This document shows positions 1-8,474 of a DNA stretch of 64,000 bases, one piece after another. This DNA is from Anaeroglomus sp964550565 (GTDB lineage: Bacteria > Planctomycetota > Phycisphaerae > Sedimentisphaerales > Anaerohalosphaeraceae): positions 1-64,000 of the forward strand of contig CAZKAI010000002.1 of the NCBI GenBank assembly GCA_964550565.1, read 5' to 3'. Made by a program: the position numbers and the translations under genes. Below the pieces are notes generated by a model. It ran no database searches. It was not told the DNA's origin and saw only the letters and a program-made list of their open reading frames with translations. Position 1 is the stretch's first letter. Each line of letters begins with the position of its first letter.

Positions 1-626
1 CCGTGCTGATACTGAAGGTCGAACAGCCTGACGGATTGAGCATAGGTATCCAGGTTTCGCCGGGCTGTCGCAAGCTGTTCATCCAGTCCGCGGAGCTGGA
101 TGTAACTGTTTGCAACCGAGGACACCAGGGATAGAATAACTCCCCGGCGGGCTTCCTGCGAGGCCAGCAGATCGGCTCTGGCCGCCTCGGAAAGCCGTTG
201 AATGCGACCCCATAAATCAATCTCCCAGCTTGACCCGGCCAGCACTTCATACGAATCCTGCGGATTGGAAAACCCCGGCAATCGTGACGCAGCGCTTAGT
301 TCATTGGCACGCTGGCGCGCCCCGCCGCCGCTGTAGGCGGCCTGCGGATACAGCGGTGCACGCGTCTGGGTCAGTATCGCGGCGGCCTGCTCGACGTTGG
401 CTGCGGCAATCTTGACGCTTTTATTATTTGCCAGGGCTTCGGTAATCAGCGAATCCAGCACGGGATCATGGAAATCTTTCCACCAGTCGGTGTTGGCGGT
501 ATCGCGGGCATCCTTGGGTTCATAGATAAATGAATCCGGCACGGATATCGCCGGACGCTGATAGTCCGGCCCCATCTTGCAGCCGCATAACAGGCAGATA
601 AAAACAGCTATGCTGATTCGATACAT
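1..626 (-). CDS. RND efflux outer-membrane factor (OprM/NodT family), C-terminus cut by window edge
   Basis: About 208 N-terminal residues are present. The reading frame opens at ATG 626-624 and stays open to base 1, so the protein continues outside the window. The start carries a lipoprotein signal peptide (MYRISIAVFICLLCGC, cysteine at residue 16), followed by the P-D-Y-x-R-P segment usual after the lipidated cysteine in OprM/NodT proteins. Further on are W-W-x-x-F-x-D-P-x-L and the helical stretch with the W-E-I-D-L-W-G-R motif, both family hallmarks. In tripartite pumps this protein forms the trimeric outer-membrane exit duct. The start codon lies one base after the stop of the permease gene (TGA-G-ATG), so the two are translationally coupled. 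Substrate cannot be told. Confidence 0.9.
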   Translation of the reverse strand, partial: MYRISIAVFICLLCGCKMGPDYQRPAISVPDSFIYEPKDARDTANTDWWKDFHDPVLDSLITEALANNKSVKIAAANVEQAAAILTQTRAPLYPQAAYSGGGARQRANELSAASRLPGFSNPQDSYEVLAGSSWEIDLWGRIQRLSEAARADLLASQEARRGVILSLVSSVANSYIQLRGLDEQLATARRNLDTYAQSVRLFDLQYQH

Positions 627-627
627 C

Positions 628-3600
628 TCAGGCATCCTCCAGAGGTTGTGCCGGTTTGGGCGGCGTATCGGTGTGGCCGGGTTTTTCTTTTTTCGCTGCC
701 GAGCGCTCACTGAGTCTGTCAAACAGGTAGAAGAACAACGGCACATACAGCATGGCAAGCGTGGCTTCACCGATCATACCACCCATAATGCCGGTGCCGA
801 TCGAGTGACGGGCGTTGGCTCCCGCACCCGTGGCAATCGCCAGCGGGAGCACGCCGAGAATAAATGCCAGCGACGTCATAATAATCGGCCGCAGCCGCTC
901 CTCGCCGGCCTGGATGGTCGCATCCATGATTGACAGACCCTGTTTCCGCAACTCGACGGCAAACGTTACCCGCAGGACGGCATTTTTGGCACCAAGACCG
1001 ATGAGTACCAGCAGACCGATCTGAAAATAGACGTCATTATTGAGTCCTCGAATCCAGTTGAAAATCAGGGCACCCAGAATTCCGAACGGGACGGCCGTCA
1101 TAACCGAGCCGGGCAGGGTCCATGATTCAAACTGAGCCGCCAGAATCAGAAATACAATAAGCAGGCCGAATGCAAACGCCGTTGTGGATGTTCCCCCGGC
1201 TTTTTTCTCTTCAAAAGCCAGACCAGACCAGGCAAAATCAAAGCCCTGAGGAAGCTCCTGCTCTGCCAGTTCCTCCAGCGCCTGGATTGCCTGGCCGGAG
1301 CTGTAGCCTGCGGCCGCGTCGCCAGTAATCTTGGCGGCCGGAAAACCATTGAAATGCGGCATCAGGTCGGGGCTGGTCACATATCGGGTCGTAACCATGG
1401 CCGAAAGCGGAACCATCTGGCCGTTATTGGACCGTGTATAAAGCCGGGTGATATCATCGGGGGTTCTGCGATAGGGAGCTTCTGACTGGAGCACGACATT
1501 CCAGACCCGGCTGTATTGATTGAACTGGCTGACCTGAACCGAACCAAACTGGGCCTGCAGCGTGCTATAGACATCATCAATCGGAACCCCCAGCAGAACC
1601 GCCTGAGAGCGGTCCACTTCGGCCCGCAACTGCTGCGAGGCGGCACGGAAGGTGGTATTCAAACCCGTCAGCTCCGGCCGCTGGCGTGCCTTGGCCAGAA
1701 ATTCCTGCGTAATTTCATACAGTCGGGCAGGGTCTCCGGCCTCTTTGTCCTGGATCCAGAGTTCAAAGCCGCCAGTGGTGCTGATGCCGGGGATGGCCGG
1801 CGGGGCTATCGGTATCAGCCTGCCTTCCTGAATACTCAGTGACTGTTTGGCAATCGTCCTGAGTACGCTGCCGGCGTTGTCTTTGCGTGCCTGCGCAATC
1901 GAAGAATACCGTTCTTTAAAATCCTTGAGGGTCACAAAAAATGTGGCCGCATTGGATTTATACTGGCTGTCCAGAAGGCTGTAGCCGTTGAGGATAGTCC
2001 GGTTCATCACCGCCGGATTTTCCGCAAACAACTCATCCACCCGCTGGGAGGTCTCGGAGGTGCGGTTGAGGCTTGCGGCGTCGGGCATCAGGAGCTGGCC
2101 CAGCACATATCCCTGGTCTTCATTAGGGACAAAGCTGGTGGGGATCGTATGAATCAGATGCCAAAGCCCATACAGCAACACTGCAAGCAGGACAAAAGCC
2201 ACCGACATGCGTTTGATAATCAGAACGACGGCATTTCCGAAGGCCACGGTAAACCGATCAAACTGGCGATTGAACCAGGCGAAAAATCCCTTCTGGGGAC
2301 GCTGGTTATGCCTGAGCAGCATGGCACACATCGCCGGGGTCAGTGTCAGCGCCACAAAGCCCGACAAGGCCACGGAAATGACAATGGTGATGGCAAACTG
2401 TTTATACAACTGTCCGGTTGTGCCGGGCAAAAATGCCGCGGGAATAAAAACTGACGACATCACCAGCACCACCGCCACCAGCGAGGTGCCGATTTCATTC
2501 ATGGCCTTGATGGTTGCTTCTTTGGGTGCAAGGTTTGATTTGGCCATGTTGCGTTCGACATTTTCCACCACCACAATCGCATCGTCAACCACCATGCCAA
2601 TCGCCAGCACAATCCCGAACAGCGTCAGCAGGTTGATGGAAAATCCGAGCGCAAGCATGCCGCTGAAGGTTCCGATCAGCGCCACAAAAATCGCCACCGT
2701 ACAGATGATGGTGGAACGAAAACTCTGTAAAAACAGATAAACCACCGCAACGACCAGCAAAACTGCCTCGAACAGGGTATGAATCACTTCTTCGATCGAC
2801 AGCCGCACAAAATCCGTGGTATCCAGTGCGATGACATAATCAATCCCGTCGGGCATGGTGTGTTTCAATTGTTCCATGGTTTGGCGAACCGCTTTGGACA
2901 CATCCAGTCCATTGGCACCGGGCTGCTGATAAATCATAATCGGTGTGGCGGGTTTACCGTTGAATCGATTGTCATCGATATATTGCCGCCGCCCCACTTC
3001 GGCCCGGGCTACATCCTTGATACGTACAATCGCACTGCCATCGGAGCTGGCTCGCAGGATGATGTCTTCATATTCCGAAGGTTTGACAAACGGAGACTGA
3101 GTCACCACCGGAAAGGTCAACTGAACTTCGTCGTCGCCGGGCTGCTGGCCGATCTGGCCGGCACCAAACAGGGCATTCTGCTTGGCAACCGCATTTTGAA
3201 TATCCGTGGTGGTAATGCCCAATGAAGCCATCCTGTCCGGATTCATCCAGATTCGCATGGCCTGGTCGGGCATACCGATAATCATCGCCTGACCGGCACC
3301 ATTGATGCGTTTAATCGCATCCAGGACATACACATTGGCATAGTTGGTCACATAATCCGGGCTGTAGCGGCCGTCTTCGTTGAAGACTGAAATAATCATC
3401 AGGGTACTGGAGGATTTTTTCTGAACCGAAACCCCGAATTTGACCACTGCATCCGGAAGCTGCGGGGTCGCAAGATTAACACGATTCTGGACCTGAACCT
3501 GAGCGATATCCGGATCCGTATCAAGCGAAAAATAGACCGTAATGGTCATCTGGCCGGTACTGGAACTGGTCGAGGTCATATACAGCATATTATCGACGCC

Positions 3601-3813
3601 GTTAATCTGTGCCTCGATGGGTGTAGCGACGGAATCGGCGACAAGCTTGGAGTCCGCACCTGGATAGGTTGTGGTCACCTGAATCTGCACCGGGGTAATG
3701 GTCGGGTATTGAGCAACCGGCAGCAGCAGCATGGCAACCAGCCCGGCGATCACAATAATCAGGGATATGACCGTGGCAAAGATGGGCCGTTCGATGAAGA
3801 ATTTGGAAAACAT
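628..3813 (-). CDS. RND multidrug efflux permease (AcrB/MexB, HAE1 family)
   Basis: At 1061 residues it has the usual HAE1 length. It starts M-F-S-K-F-F-I-E-R-P-I-F-A, the family N-terminus, and has two sets of membrane segments split by large periplasmic loops. The proton-relay pair sits at about D410-D411 in G-M-V-V-D-D-A-I-V-V-V-E-N. The partner lysine is at about K943 in G-L-G-A-K-N-A. The protein should be a proton-driven inner-membrane transporter working with the adaptor upstream and the outer-membrane factor downstream. A GGGAGG ribosome-binding site precedes ATG 3813. The segment after K943 reads L-R-V-T-F-A where AcrB has an uncharged residue and a glutamate; otherwise nothing is unusual. 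Drug or detergent export is inferred from the family only. Confidence 0.95.
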   Translation of the reverse strand: MFSKFFIERPIFATVISLIIVIAGLVAMLLLPVAQYPTITPVQIQVTTTYPGADSKLVADSVATPIEAQINGVDNMLYMTSTSSSTGQMTITVYFSLDTDPDIAQVQVQNRVNLATPQLPDAVVKFGVSVQKKSSSTLMIISVFNEDGRYSPDYVTNYANVYVLDAIKRINGAGQAMIIGMPDQAMRIWMNPDRMASLGITTTDIQNAVAKQNALFGAGQIGQQPGDDEVQLTFPVVTQSPFVKPSEYEDIILRASSDGSAIVRIKDVARAEVGRRQYIDDNRFNGKPATPIMIYQQPGANGLDVSKAVRQTMEQLKHTMPDGIDYVIALDTTDFVRLSIEEVIHTLFEAVLLVVAVVYLFLQSFRSTIICTVAIFVALIGTFSGMLALGFSINLLTLFGIVLAIGMVVDDAIVVVENVERNMAKSNLAPKEATIKAMNEIGTSLVAVVLVMSSVFIPAAFLPGTTGQLYKQFAITIVISVALSGFVALTLTPAMCAMLLRHNQRPQKGFFAWFNRQFDRFTVAFGNAVVLIIKRMSVAFVLLAVLLYGLWHLIHTIPTSFVPNEDQGYVLGQLLMPDAASLNRTSETSQRVDELFAENPAVMNRTILNGYSLLDSQYKSNAATFFVTLKDFKERYSSIAQARKDNAGSVLRTIAKQSLSIQEGRLIPIAPPAIPGISTTGGFELWIQDKEAGDPARLYEITQEFLAKARQRPELTGLNTTFRAASQQLRAEVDRSQAVLLGVPIDDVYSTLQAQFGSVQVSQFNQYSRVWNVVLQSEAPYRRTPDDITRLYTRSNNGQMVPLSAMVTTRYVTSPDLMPHFNGFPAAKITGDAAAGYSSGQAIQALEELAEQELPQGFDFAWSGLAFEEKKAGGTSTTAFAFGLLIVFLILAAQFESWTLPGSVMTAVPFGILGALIFNWIRGLNNDVYFQIGLLVLIGLGAKNAVLRVTFAVELRKQGLSIMDATIQAGEERLRPIIMTSLAFILGVLPLAIATGAGANARHSIGTGIMGGMIGEATLAMLYVPLFFYLFDRLSERSAAKKEKPGHTDTPPKPAQPLEDA

Positions 3814-3832
3814 AATCGCAATGCCTCCCGGG

Positions 3833-4978
3833 CTATATGTTGTTCTTCGATGCGGCGGTCTGCTCGGCAGCCGACTTGATCTGGACCGTCATGCCGGGCC
3901 TCAGCGACAGAAGGCCCTCCACCACCACCTTGTCGCCTGCATGCAGTCCTTCATCAATAAACCAGTCATTTTCATGCCATTGGCCAACCACCACGGGACG
4001 CTGCTCAACCTTGTTATCCTTGTCCACCACCCATAAGAAATGCCCCTTGGAGGCATTCTGAATCGCTCGCTGGGGTACAAGGATGGCATTGGGGCGAATC
4101 GCTCCCTTTAAACGGACTCGGACGTACTGATTAGGACGAAGCAGGCCATCCGGATTTTCAACCGTAGCGCGGATGAGGAAGGTTCCCGTCTGGGGATTGA
4201 AGAACGGTTCGGCAAAGGTCACCTGCCCGGTGTGAGGAAAAATGGAACCATCGGCCAGAAGGACTTCGGTCACATACTTTTTATCCGGCGGTTCAACGAT
4301 TAACCCTTTGGCAATTTGATTGCGAAAGCTCAGACGCTCGTTTTCGGAAAGACTGAAATTCACATACGCCGGGGAGATAACCGCCACACTGGTCAAGAGA
4401 CTGTTGGCCATGCTCAGGTAGGTACCATCGGCCTGCTGAGCGGAACTGGTAATTCCTGTAACCGGCGACGTAATCACCGTATAAGACAGATTAAGCTGGG
4501 CCTGTTCCACGGCGGCTTTGGCCTGTTCCACTGAAGCGGCCGCGGACTCATAATGCCCCTTCGCCTCGTCCAGATCTTTTTGCGACAGGGCATCGGCCTC
4601 AACCAGCGGCTGCACCCGCTCCAGATTTTTGCGTGCAATCTCAAAGGCGGCTTGCTGCCGGGCCAGTGCCGCATTGGCCTGATCAAGCTGGGCCTGAAAC
4701 GGCTTCTGATCCATCAGGAAAAGTGTTTGTCCTTCCTTGACAATCTCGCCTTCGGTATAAACCCGTTTTTCGAGGAAACCATTGACACGGGCCTGAATGT
4801 TGACCTGACGGGAACTTTGTACCTGTGCCACATACTCCGGCGTAATCGGCACATCCTTGGGCACAACGGTGATGATGCTGACATTGACGGTTTGTTCGAC
4901 AGGCTGGGGTTGTTTTTTGCAGCCGTATAATCCGACTGCCAGCATCGTGATAAAACAGAGTATTACCATCCTTTGCAT
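3833..4978 (-). CDS. RND efflux periplasmic adaptor (AcrA/MexA family membrane fusion protein)
   Basis: The 381-residue lipoprotein has a signal peptide ending L-Y-G-C (cysteine 20). It shows the family order of barrel-sandwich (V-N-I-Q-A-R-V-N-G-F-L-E-K), a heptad-rich helical hairpin (about residues 95-165, rich in A, Q and E), the second lipoyl half, and a beta-barrel with R-V-R-L-K-G. It bridges the inner-membrane permease and outer-membrane duct. It is the first gene of a three-gene minus-strand operon (adaptor, permease, outer-membrane factor), with 19 bases to the permease. No regulator gene lies beside it, so control is unknown. Confidence 0.94.
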   Translation of the reverse strand: MQRMVILCFITMLAVGLYGCKKQPQPVEQTVNVSIITVVPKDVPITPEYVAQVQSSRQVNIQARVNGFLEKRVYTEGEIVKEGQTLFLMDQKPFQAQLDQANAALARQQAAFEIARKNLERVQPLVEADALSQKDLDEAKGHYESAAASVEQAKAAVEQAQLNLSYTVITSPVTGITSSAQQADGTYLSMANSLLTSVAVISPAYVNFSLSENERLSFRNQIAKGLIVEPPDKKYVTEVLLADGSIFPHTGQVTFAEPFFNPQTGTFLIRATVENPDGLLRPNQYVRVRLKGAIRPNAILVPQRAIQNASKGHFLWVVDKDNKVEQRPVVVGQWHENDWFIDEGLHAGDKVVVEGLLSLRPGMTVQIKSAAEQTAASKNNI

Positions 4979-5232
4979 GAAATCCCTTCCTTTTCCTATT
5001 CCTGACGCATGGCCTCAGCACGCTGAGTACTGCATAGTTATTTTCACTATTTTATCACTCTTACTGCTTTTGCCTGCCTGCTGAATATATCGCTTGAAGG
5101 CAACTTTAATCGACAGGACTATACTGAAATTATAGCTTAATGGGTAATGGTCTTCAATAGGATTTTCTTCAGGATACAGACAATCAAATCATATCTCAGA
5201 GATAAGCGTTCCCTGAAGATGTCAACCGAAAT

Positions 5233-6834
5233 TTAATACACATCCAGCCAGTGCAACGCAAACAGACCCAATTCCGCCAGGTTGATGATGCTGTCGCCGG
5301 TCCGCCGTGGCATCATGTCATAATACGCAATCGGCCCCAGCCAGTTTTCGGCCAGAATAGCCAGGTCCTGCAAGTCGGTCGCGCGGTCCCGTGACCAATC
5401 CGCTTCAAAAGGCCGGATTTCCGGCACAACCCTCATTTCCGTGGTGAAATGATAGTCATAGTCTCCAATTCCTGGCGATGAAGTCTGGTAGTCATAGACC
5501 ATCTCTACAAAGTAAGAACGCCAGCCAGCCGACGGCAAGCCGGGATTGGCTGCATAGATCCCCGGCGACTTTGCAGTCAGCACCGTGGATGTCCAGCTAT
5601 TGCCGATGGTCACCTGCCGGAAGTCCCGGCTGCAGGGATTATCCGCCTGCCAGAGTTTGACTTCGAGCGGCTGTACCGCTGTTGTCACGGTCATCGACCC
5701 ATCCGGATGAATCTGCCATGAAAAGGCCGGACGCGTCTTGCCATTCAAAAACGCATCGTAATAAGGAACCAGATTTGACAACACTTCTTCGTATGCCCCA
5801 TCCAGATAGTGATTAGTATTCGGGAAAGTCCTGACATACGTTTCCCCATGCAAACCATCGAAATAAAACTGGAGTGAATCATGGACGAAAAAATCATCCC
5901 CCGCCGCCGTCACAATCAGCTTGGGAATAGTCAGGCGGTCACGGTATTCATAGGGGTCAACAATGGCCAGCAGTTCATCGGTACGCTGTGTGTCAAACCA
6001 GTCAAATATTCCCATCTCCTCATAGGGATTCAGGGCTTGGGCCCAGAAGCCATAACAGGACCACTGATGAGCAAAACTGCGCCGCATGTTCAGCAGGTCG
6101 CTGACGATAGGTGCTATCGCCGTTACCCGCGAATCGACCGCCGCCGTCAGCCAGGCCGTCCAGCCGCGTTTGGATCCGCCGGTCAGAATAAAGTGGTTGA
6201 TGGTCTTGCCGGCCTTGCTCTTGACAAATCCCTGCACGGCATCCATACACCGTACGGCGGACTTGACCATCGGTAACTGCACCGGCCAATAGGCATCTCC
6301 GCCCCGCAGGAACTTATCCCAGGAATAGGCGATAATCTGGTCTTCGCTGCGACTGAAGGTCTCATCCGAAAACCGCAGAGGCTGATTGGGCACGCTTCGC
6401 AATTCCACAATCACCGTGCGTGTCCCGGCCGCCAGAAGACGATACGCCTGGTTCGTCGGGTCTGATGGATTAATATTCGGCGCAGCCTCCCCAATACTGC
6501 CCCCGTTAATCAATATCATCGCCGTATCCTTGACCGGCCCCAGCAGCCACTCCACTTCCGGCACAATAATCGTCACCCAGTGCGTCCAGACCGTAGGGCT
6601 GACCTCGCCGGCCCCCCGCCATGCCTGAGACGTCATCTGGAGAATGTAAGCCCGTGTGCCGGTGTATCCCAATAGAGGATTTCCATCATAGACCGAAGAA
6701 CCATACTGACTATATGTAAAGTTCGCATCCGGCATGGCGACATAATCATCCAGAGCCGTGGCAAAAGCCGCAGGACAGATACACACTACCCCCATCATAA
6801 AAACAAATGACATTACCTTCGTTCTCATCTCCAC
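5233..6834 (-). CDS. Secreted PhoPQ-activated pathogenicity-related-type alpha/beta hydrolase with C-terminal dockerin-like module
   Basis: The 533-residue protein has an N-terminal signal peptide (about residues 1-26, ending A-F-A-T-A). The body matches the PhoPQ-regulated protein family (PqaA type), an alpha/beta-hydrolase fold. Candidate nucleophile S221 lies in G-G-S-K-R-G-W, the acid is D313 or D314 in A-A-G-D-D-F-F, and the histidine is H342 in N-T-N-H-Y-L-D-G. The last ~55 residues (D-L-Q-D-L-A-I-L-A-E-N-W-L-G, then N-L-A-E-L-G-L-F-A-L-H-W-L) form two half-repeats like the dockerin-like tails on planctomycete secreted proteins. Substrate is unknown for the family. It appears monocistronic. 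Confidence 0.85.
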   Translation of the reverse strand: MEMRTKVMSFVFMMGVVCICPAAFATALDDYVAMPDANFTYSQYGSSVYDGNPLLGYTGTRAYILQMTSQAWRGAGEVSPTVWTHWVTIIVPEVEWLLGPVKDTAMILINGGSIGEAAPNINPSDPTNQAYRLLAAGTRTVIVELRSVPNQPLRFSDETFSRSEDQIIAYSWDKFLRGGDAYWPVQLPMVKSAVRCMDAVQGFVKSKAGKTINHFILTGGSKRGWTAWLTAAVDSRVTAIAPIVSDLLNMRRSFAHQWSCYGFWAQALNPYEEMGIFDWFDTQRTDELLAIVDPYEYRDRLTIPKLIVTAAGDDFFVHDSLQFYFDGLHGETYVRTFPNTNHYLDGAYEEVLSNLVPYYDAFLNGKTRPAFSWQIHPDGSMTVTTAVQPLEVKLWQADNPCSRDFRQVTIGNSWTSTVLTAKSPGIYAANPGLPSAGWRSYFVEMVYDYQTSSPGIGDYDYHFTTEMRVVPEIRPFEADWSRDRATDLQDLAILAENWLGPIAYYDMMPRRTGDSIINLAELGLFALHWLDVY

Positions 6835-7213
6835 CTCCTGATTTCCAAAATATGCGGCTGTTTACATCAGACTGCGGATAATCTTTATCAAATTCAATCC
6901 GCAAACTCTTTTTTGTGCAATTTTTCACATCAATACGCCGGCGCGATAGATTTTCGGGATGATCCAGCGGTTCCTTTGTCAGGCATTATAACGAAACAAG
7001 AAGGGACAATTCAATCCTTTAATTCATGAACCCTTTAAACCTATATTAGATTAGACAAATATATGTTTATTAATAGATAGTCTATAACTTGTGCTTGCGC
7101 ATAATAGTGCATAAAATTGCGCTGCATTGTATTGTTTTGTCTGTTGTCTACTCTATACTGTATTGTGATAGAATAAAATCATAATACCCGAAGTTTTGCT
7201 GGAGGCTTCTGCA
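6835..7213. other. Intergenic region between divergent genes (hydrolase and prepilin-like protein)
   Basis: This AT-rich divergent spacer must hold the promoters of both flanking genes. Toward the prepilin-like gene there is a TATACT hexamer near 7152-7157 with TTGTTT about 16 bases upstream, a weak sigma70-like pair. No repeat, RNA gene or terminator was seen. Confidence 0.4.
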
Positions 7214-8065
7214 ATGAAACGTAATCGAGGCTTTACCCTTATTGAATTGCTGGTGGTAATTGCCATTATTGCGTTGCTTTTAAGCATTGTAGTCCCCGCG
7301 CTGGCCAAAGCCAAAGATTACGCCAAACGTGTCACCTGTTCCAACAATATGCGGCAGTCTGGTCTTGCGGTTCAGCTTTACGCTCAAAATAATGACCAGC
7401 AAATCGTTCCCAATTATGAGATTTCCTCGGCTAACATAGCCAACCCTCCGACCTATCTGCCGGCGCCATTTAATAGCTATATGTGTTATCATCCGAATCA
7501 AACCAAACCCAACGGGGGTTATAAACCCTTCCATCTGGCTGTCTATTACGAACAGGGATACATCGACGACCCGAAAGTATTTTATTGCCCCGCGCAGCCC
7601 CGCACCACGGGACACTACGCAATCCCTTACTACTACGAGTTTTATGTCGGAAAGGGCAATCCGTCAGACTACTCCAATGCCGCCCATCGCGGCAGTTATT
7701 TATGGGGGACCGTTTTGCCCGCCGACACACGGGGTTCCGGCAGCGCCCTGGTTCGAACCTCCTTCAATTACTGGGTTTACGGCCAGAAAAAACTGGAAAA
7801 GATTCCCGGTTATAAACCGCTGATTTTCGACAATATTCAGGAATGGGAAGTGGTGCCGCATCGCAAAGGCCGCGGAGTCAATTCCATTCCGCAGGGCCTG
7901 TCCGTTTATTACACCGACGGCCATGTCTCATTTTGCAATGACCAGAACATTTTTGAGGACCTTAATAACTGGCCGTGGAATAAAACCGACCCGAGTGTGG
8001 GTTCCGGCCCGGGAAACTATCTGGATCGCTTTGAAGAAGTATTGCGACGCATTCAGGGCCAGTAA
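7214..8065 (+). CDS. Prepilin-type N-terminal cleavage/methylation domain protein (planctomycete pseudopilin-like)
   Basis: ATG 7214 is chosen because a GGAGG ribosome-binding site lies eight bases upstream and the product then starts M-K-R-N-R-G-F-T-L-I-E-L-L-V-V-I-A-I-I, the textbook prepilin peptidase site (cleavage G|F, glutamate +5). An in-frame TTG at 7196 would place extra residues before it. The 283-residue product has one hydrophobic N-terminal helix and then a globular domain. Near the C-terminus it reads V-Y-Y-T-D-G-H-V-S-F, resembling the H-x9-D-G-type ending common in the large planctomycete pseudopilin families. Such proteins are exported via type II/IV-pilus-like machinery; individual roles are mostly unknown. 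Confidence 0.88.
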   Translation: MKRNRGFTLIELLVVIAIIALLLSIVVPALAKAKDYAKRVTCSNNMRQSGLAVQLYAQNNDQQIVPNYEISSANIANPPTYLPAPFNSYMCYHPNQTKPNGGYKPFHLAVYYEQGYIDDPKVFYCPAQPRTTGHYAIPYYYEFYVGKGNPSDYSNAAHRGSYLWGTVLPADTRGSGSALVRTSFNYWVYGQKKLEKIPGYKPLIFDNIQEWEVVPHRKGRGVNSIPQGLSVYYTDGHVSFCNDQNIFEDLNNWPWNKTDPSVGSGPGNYLDRFEEVLRRIQGQ

Positions 8066-8474
8066 CCAGTCACAGCGAACGCCACTTGTTTGTGTTATTC
8101 TTTTAAGACAATCTTCCTGATTTAGCGGTATAATTTATCATCCTCGGCTGGCAGTATACAACGGCTGGGAACCATTCTCTATTTCAATCCATAAGTGACT
8201 TAAATTGCTTCACTTAGATATTCCACCCCAAAGTCTCCACGATAATCTTCCCCATATTTTTAAAAAACAGGTTGTCAAACCACCAAAAAAGAGAATGATA
8301 TAGAAGAATAATGCAAAATATTCATCGACACTCAAATGGATTGCATGTATTGCACGGATGTACATACTATCTGTCGCAAGGCAGAGATATTGCGCATCTG
8401 GCAGCCCATATCAGCAGAATTACAGTACAACGTGAAATAATCACACGAACAGACACCATTTAAGGAGAATTGTT
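8066..8474. other. Intergenic region upstream of the GH106 gene
   Basis: Nothing certain is encoded here. A TTGTCA hexamer near 8273 with TGATAT 18 bases downstream could be a promoter for the GH106 gene. A 50-codon open frame (8311-8463) ends in TAA overlapping the AAGGAG ribosome-binding site of the next gene, but has no recognisable product. Confidence 0.35.

Noticed and set aside
7196..7213. TTG start giving extra residues before the prepilin signal
   Set aside because: GGAGG is correctly spaced for ATG 7214, and the prepilin leader is normal only from there.
8311..8463. 50-codon open frame upstream of the GH106 gene, with its stop overlapping the next ribosome-binding site
   Set aside because: No recognisable domain, weak ribosome-binding site, unusual composition; more likely leader sequence than a gene.
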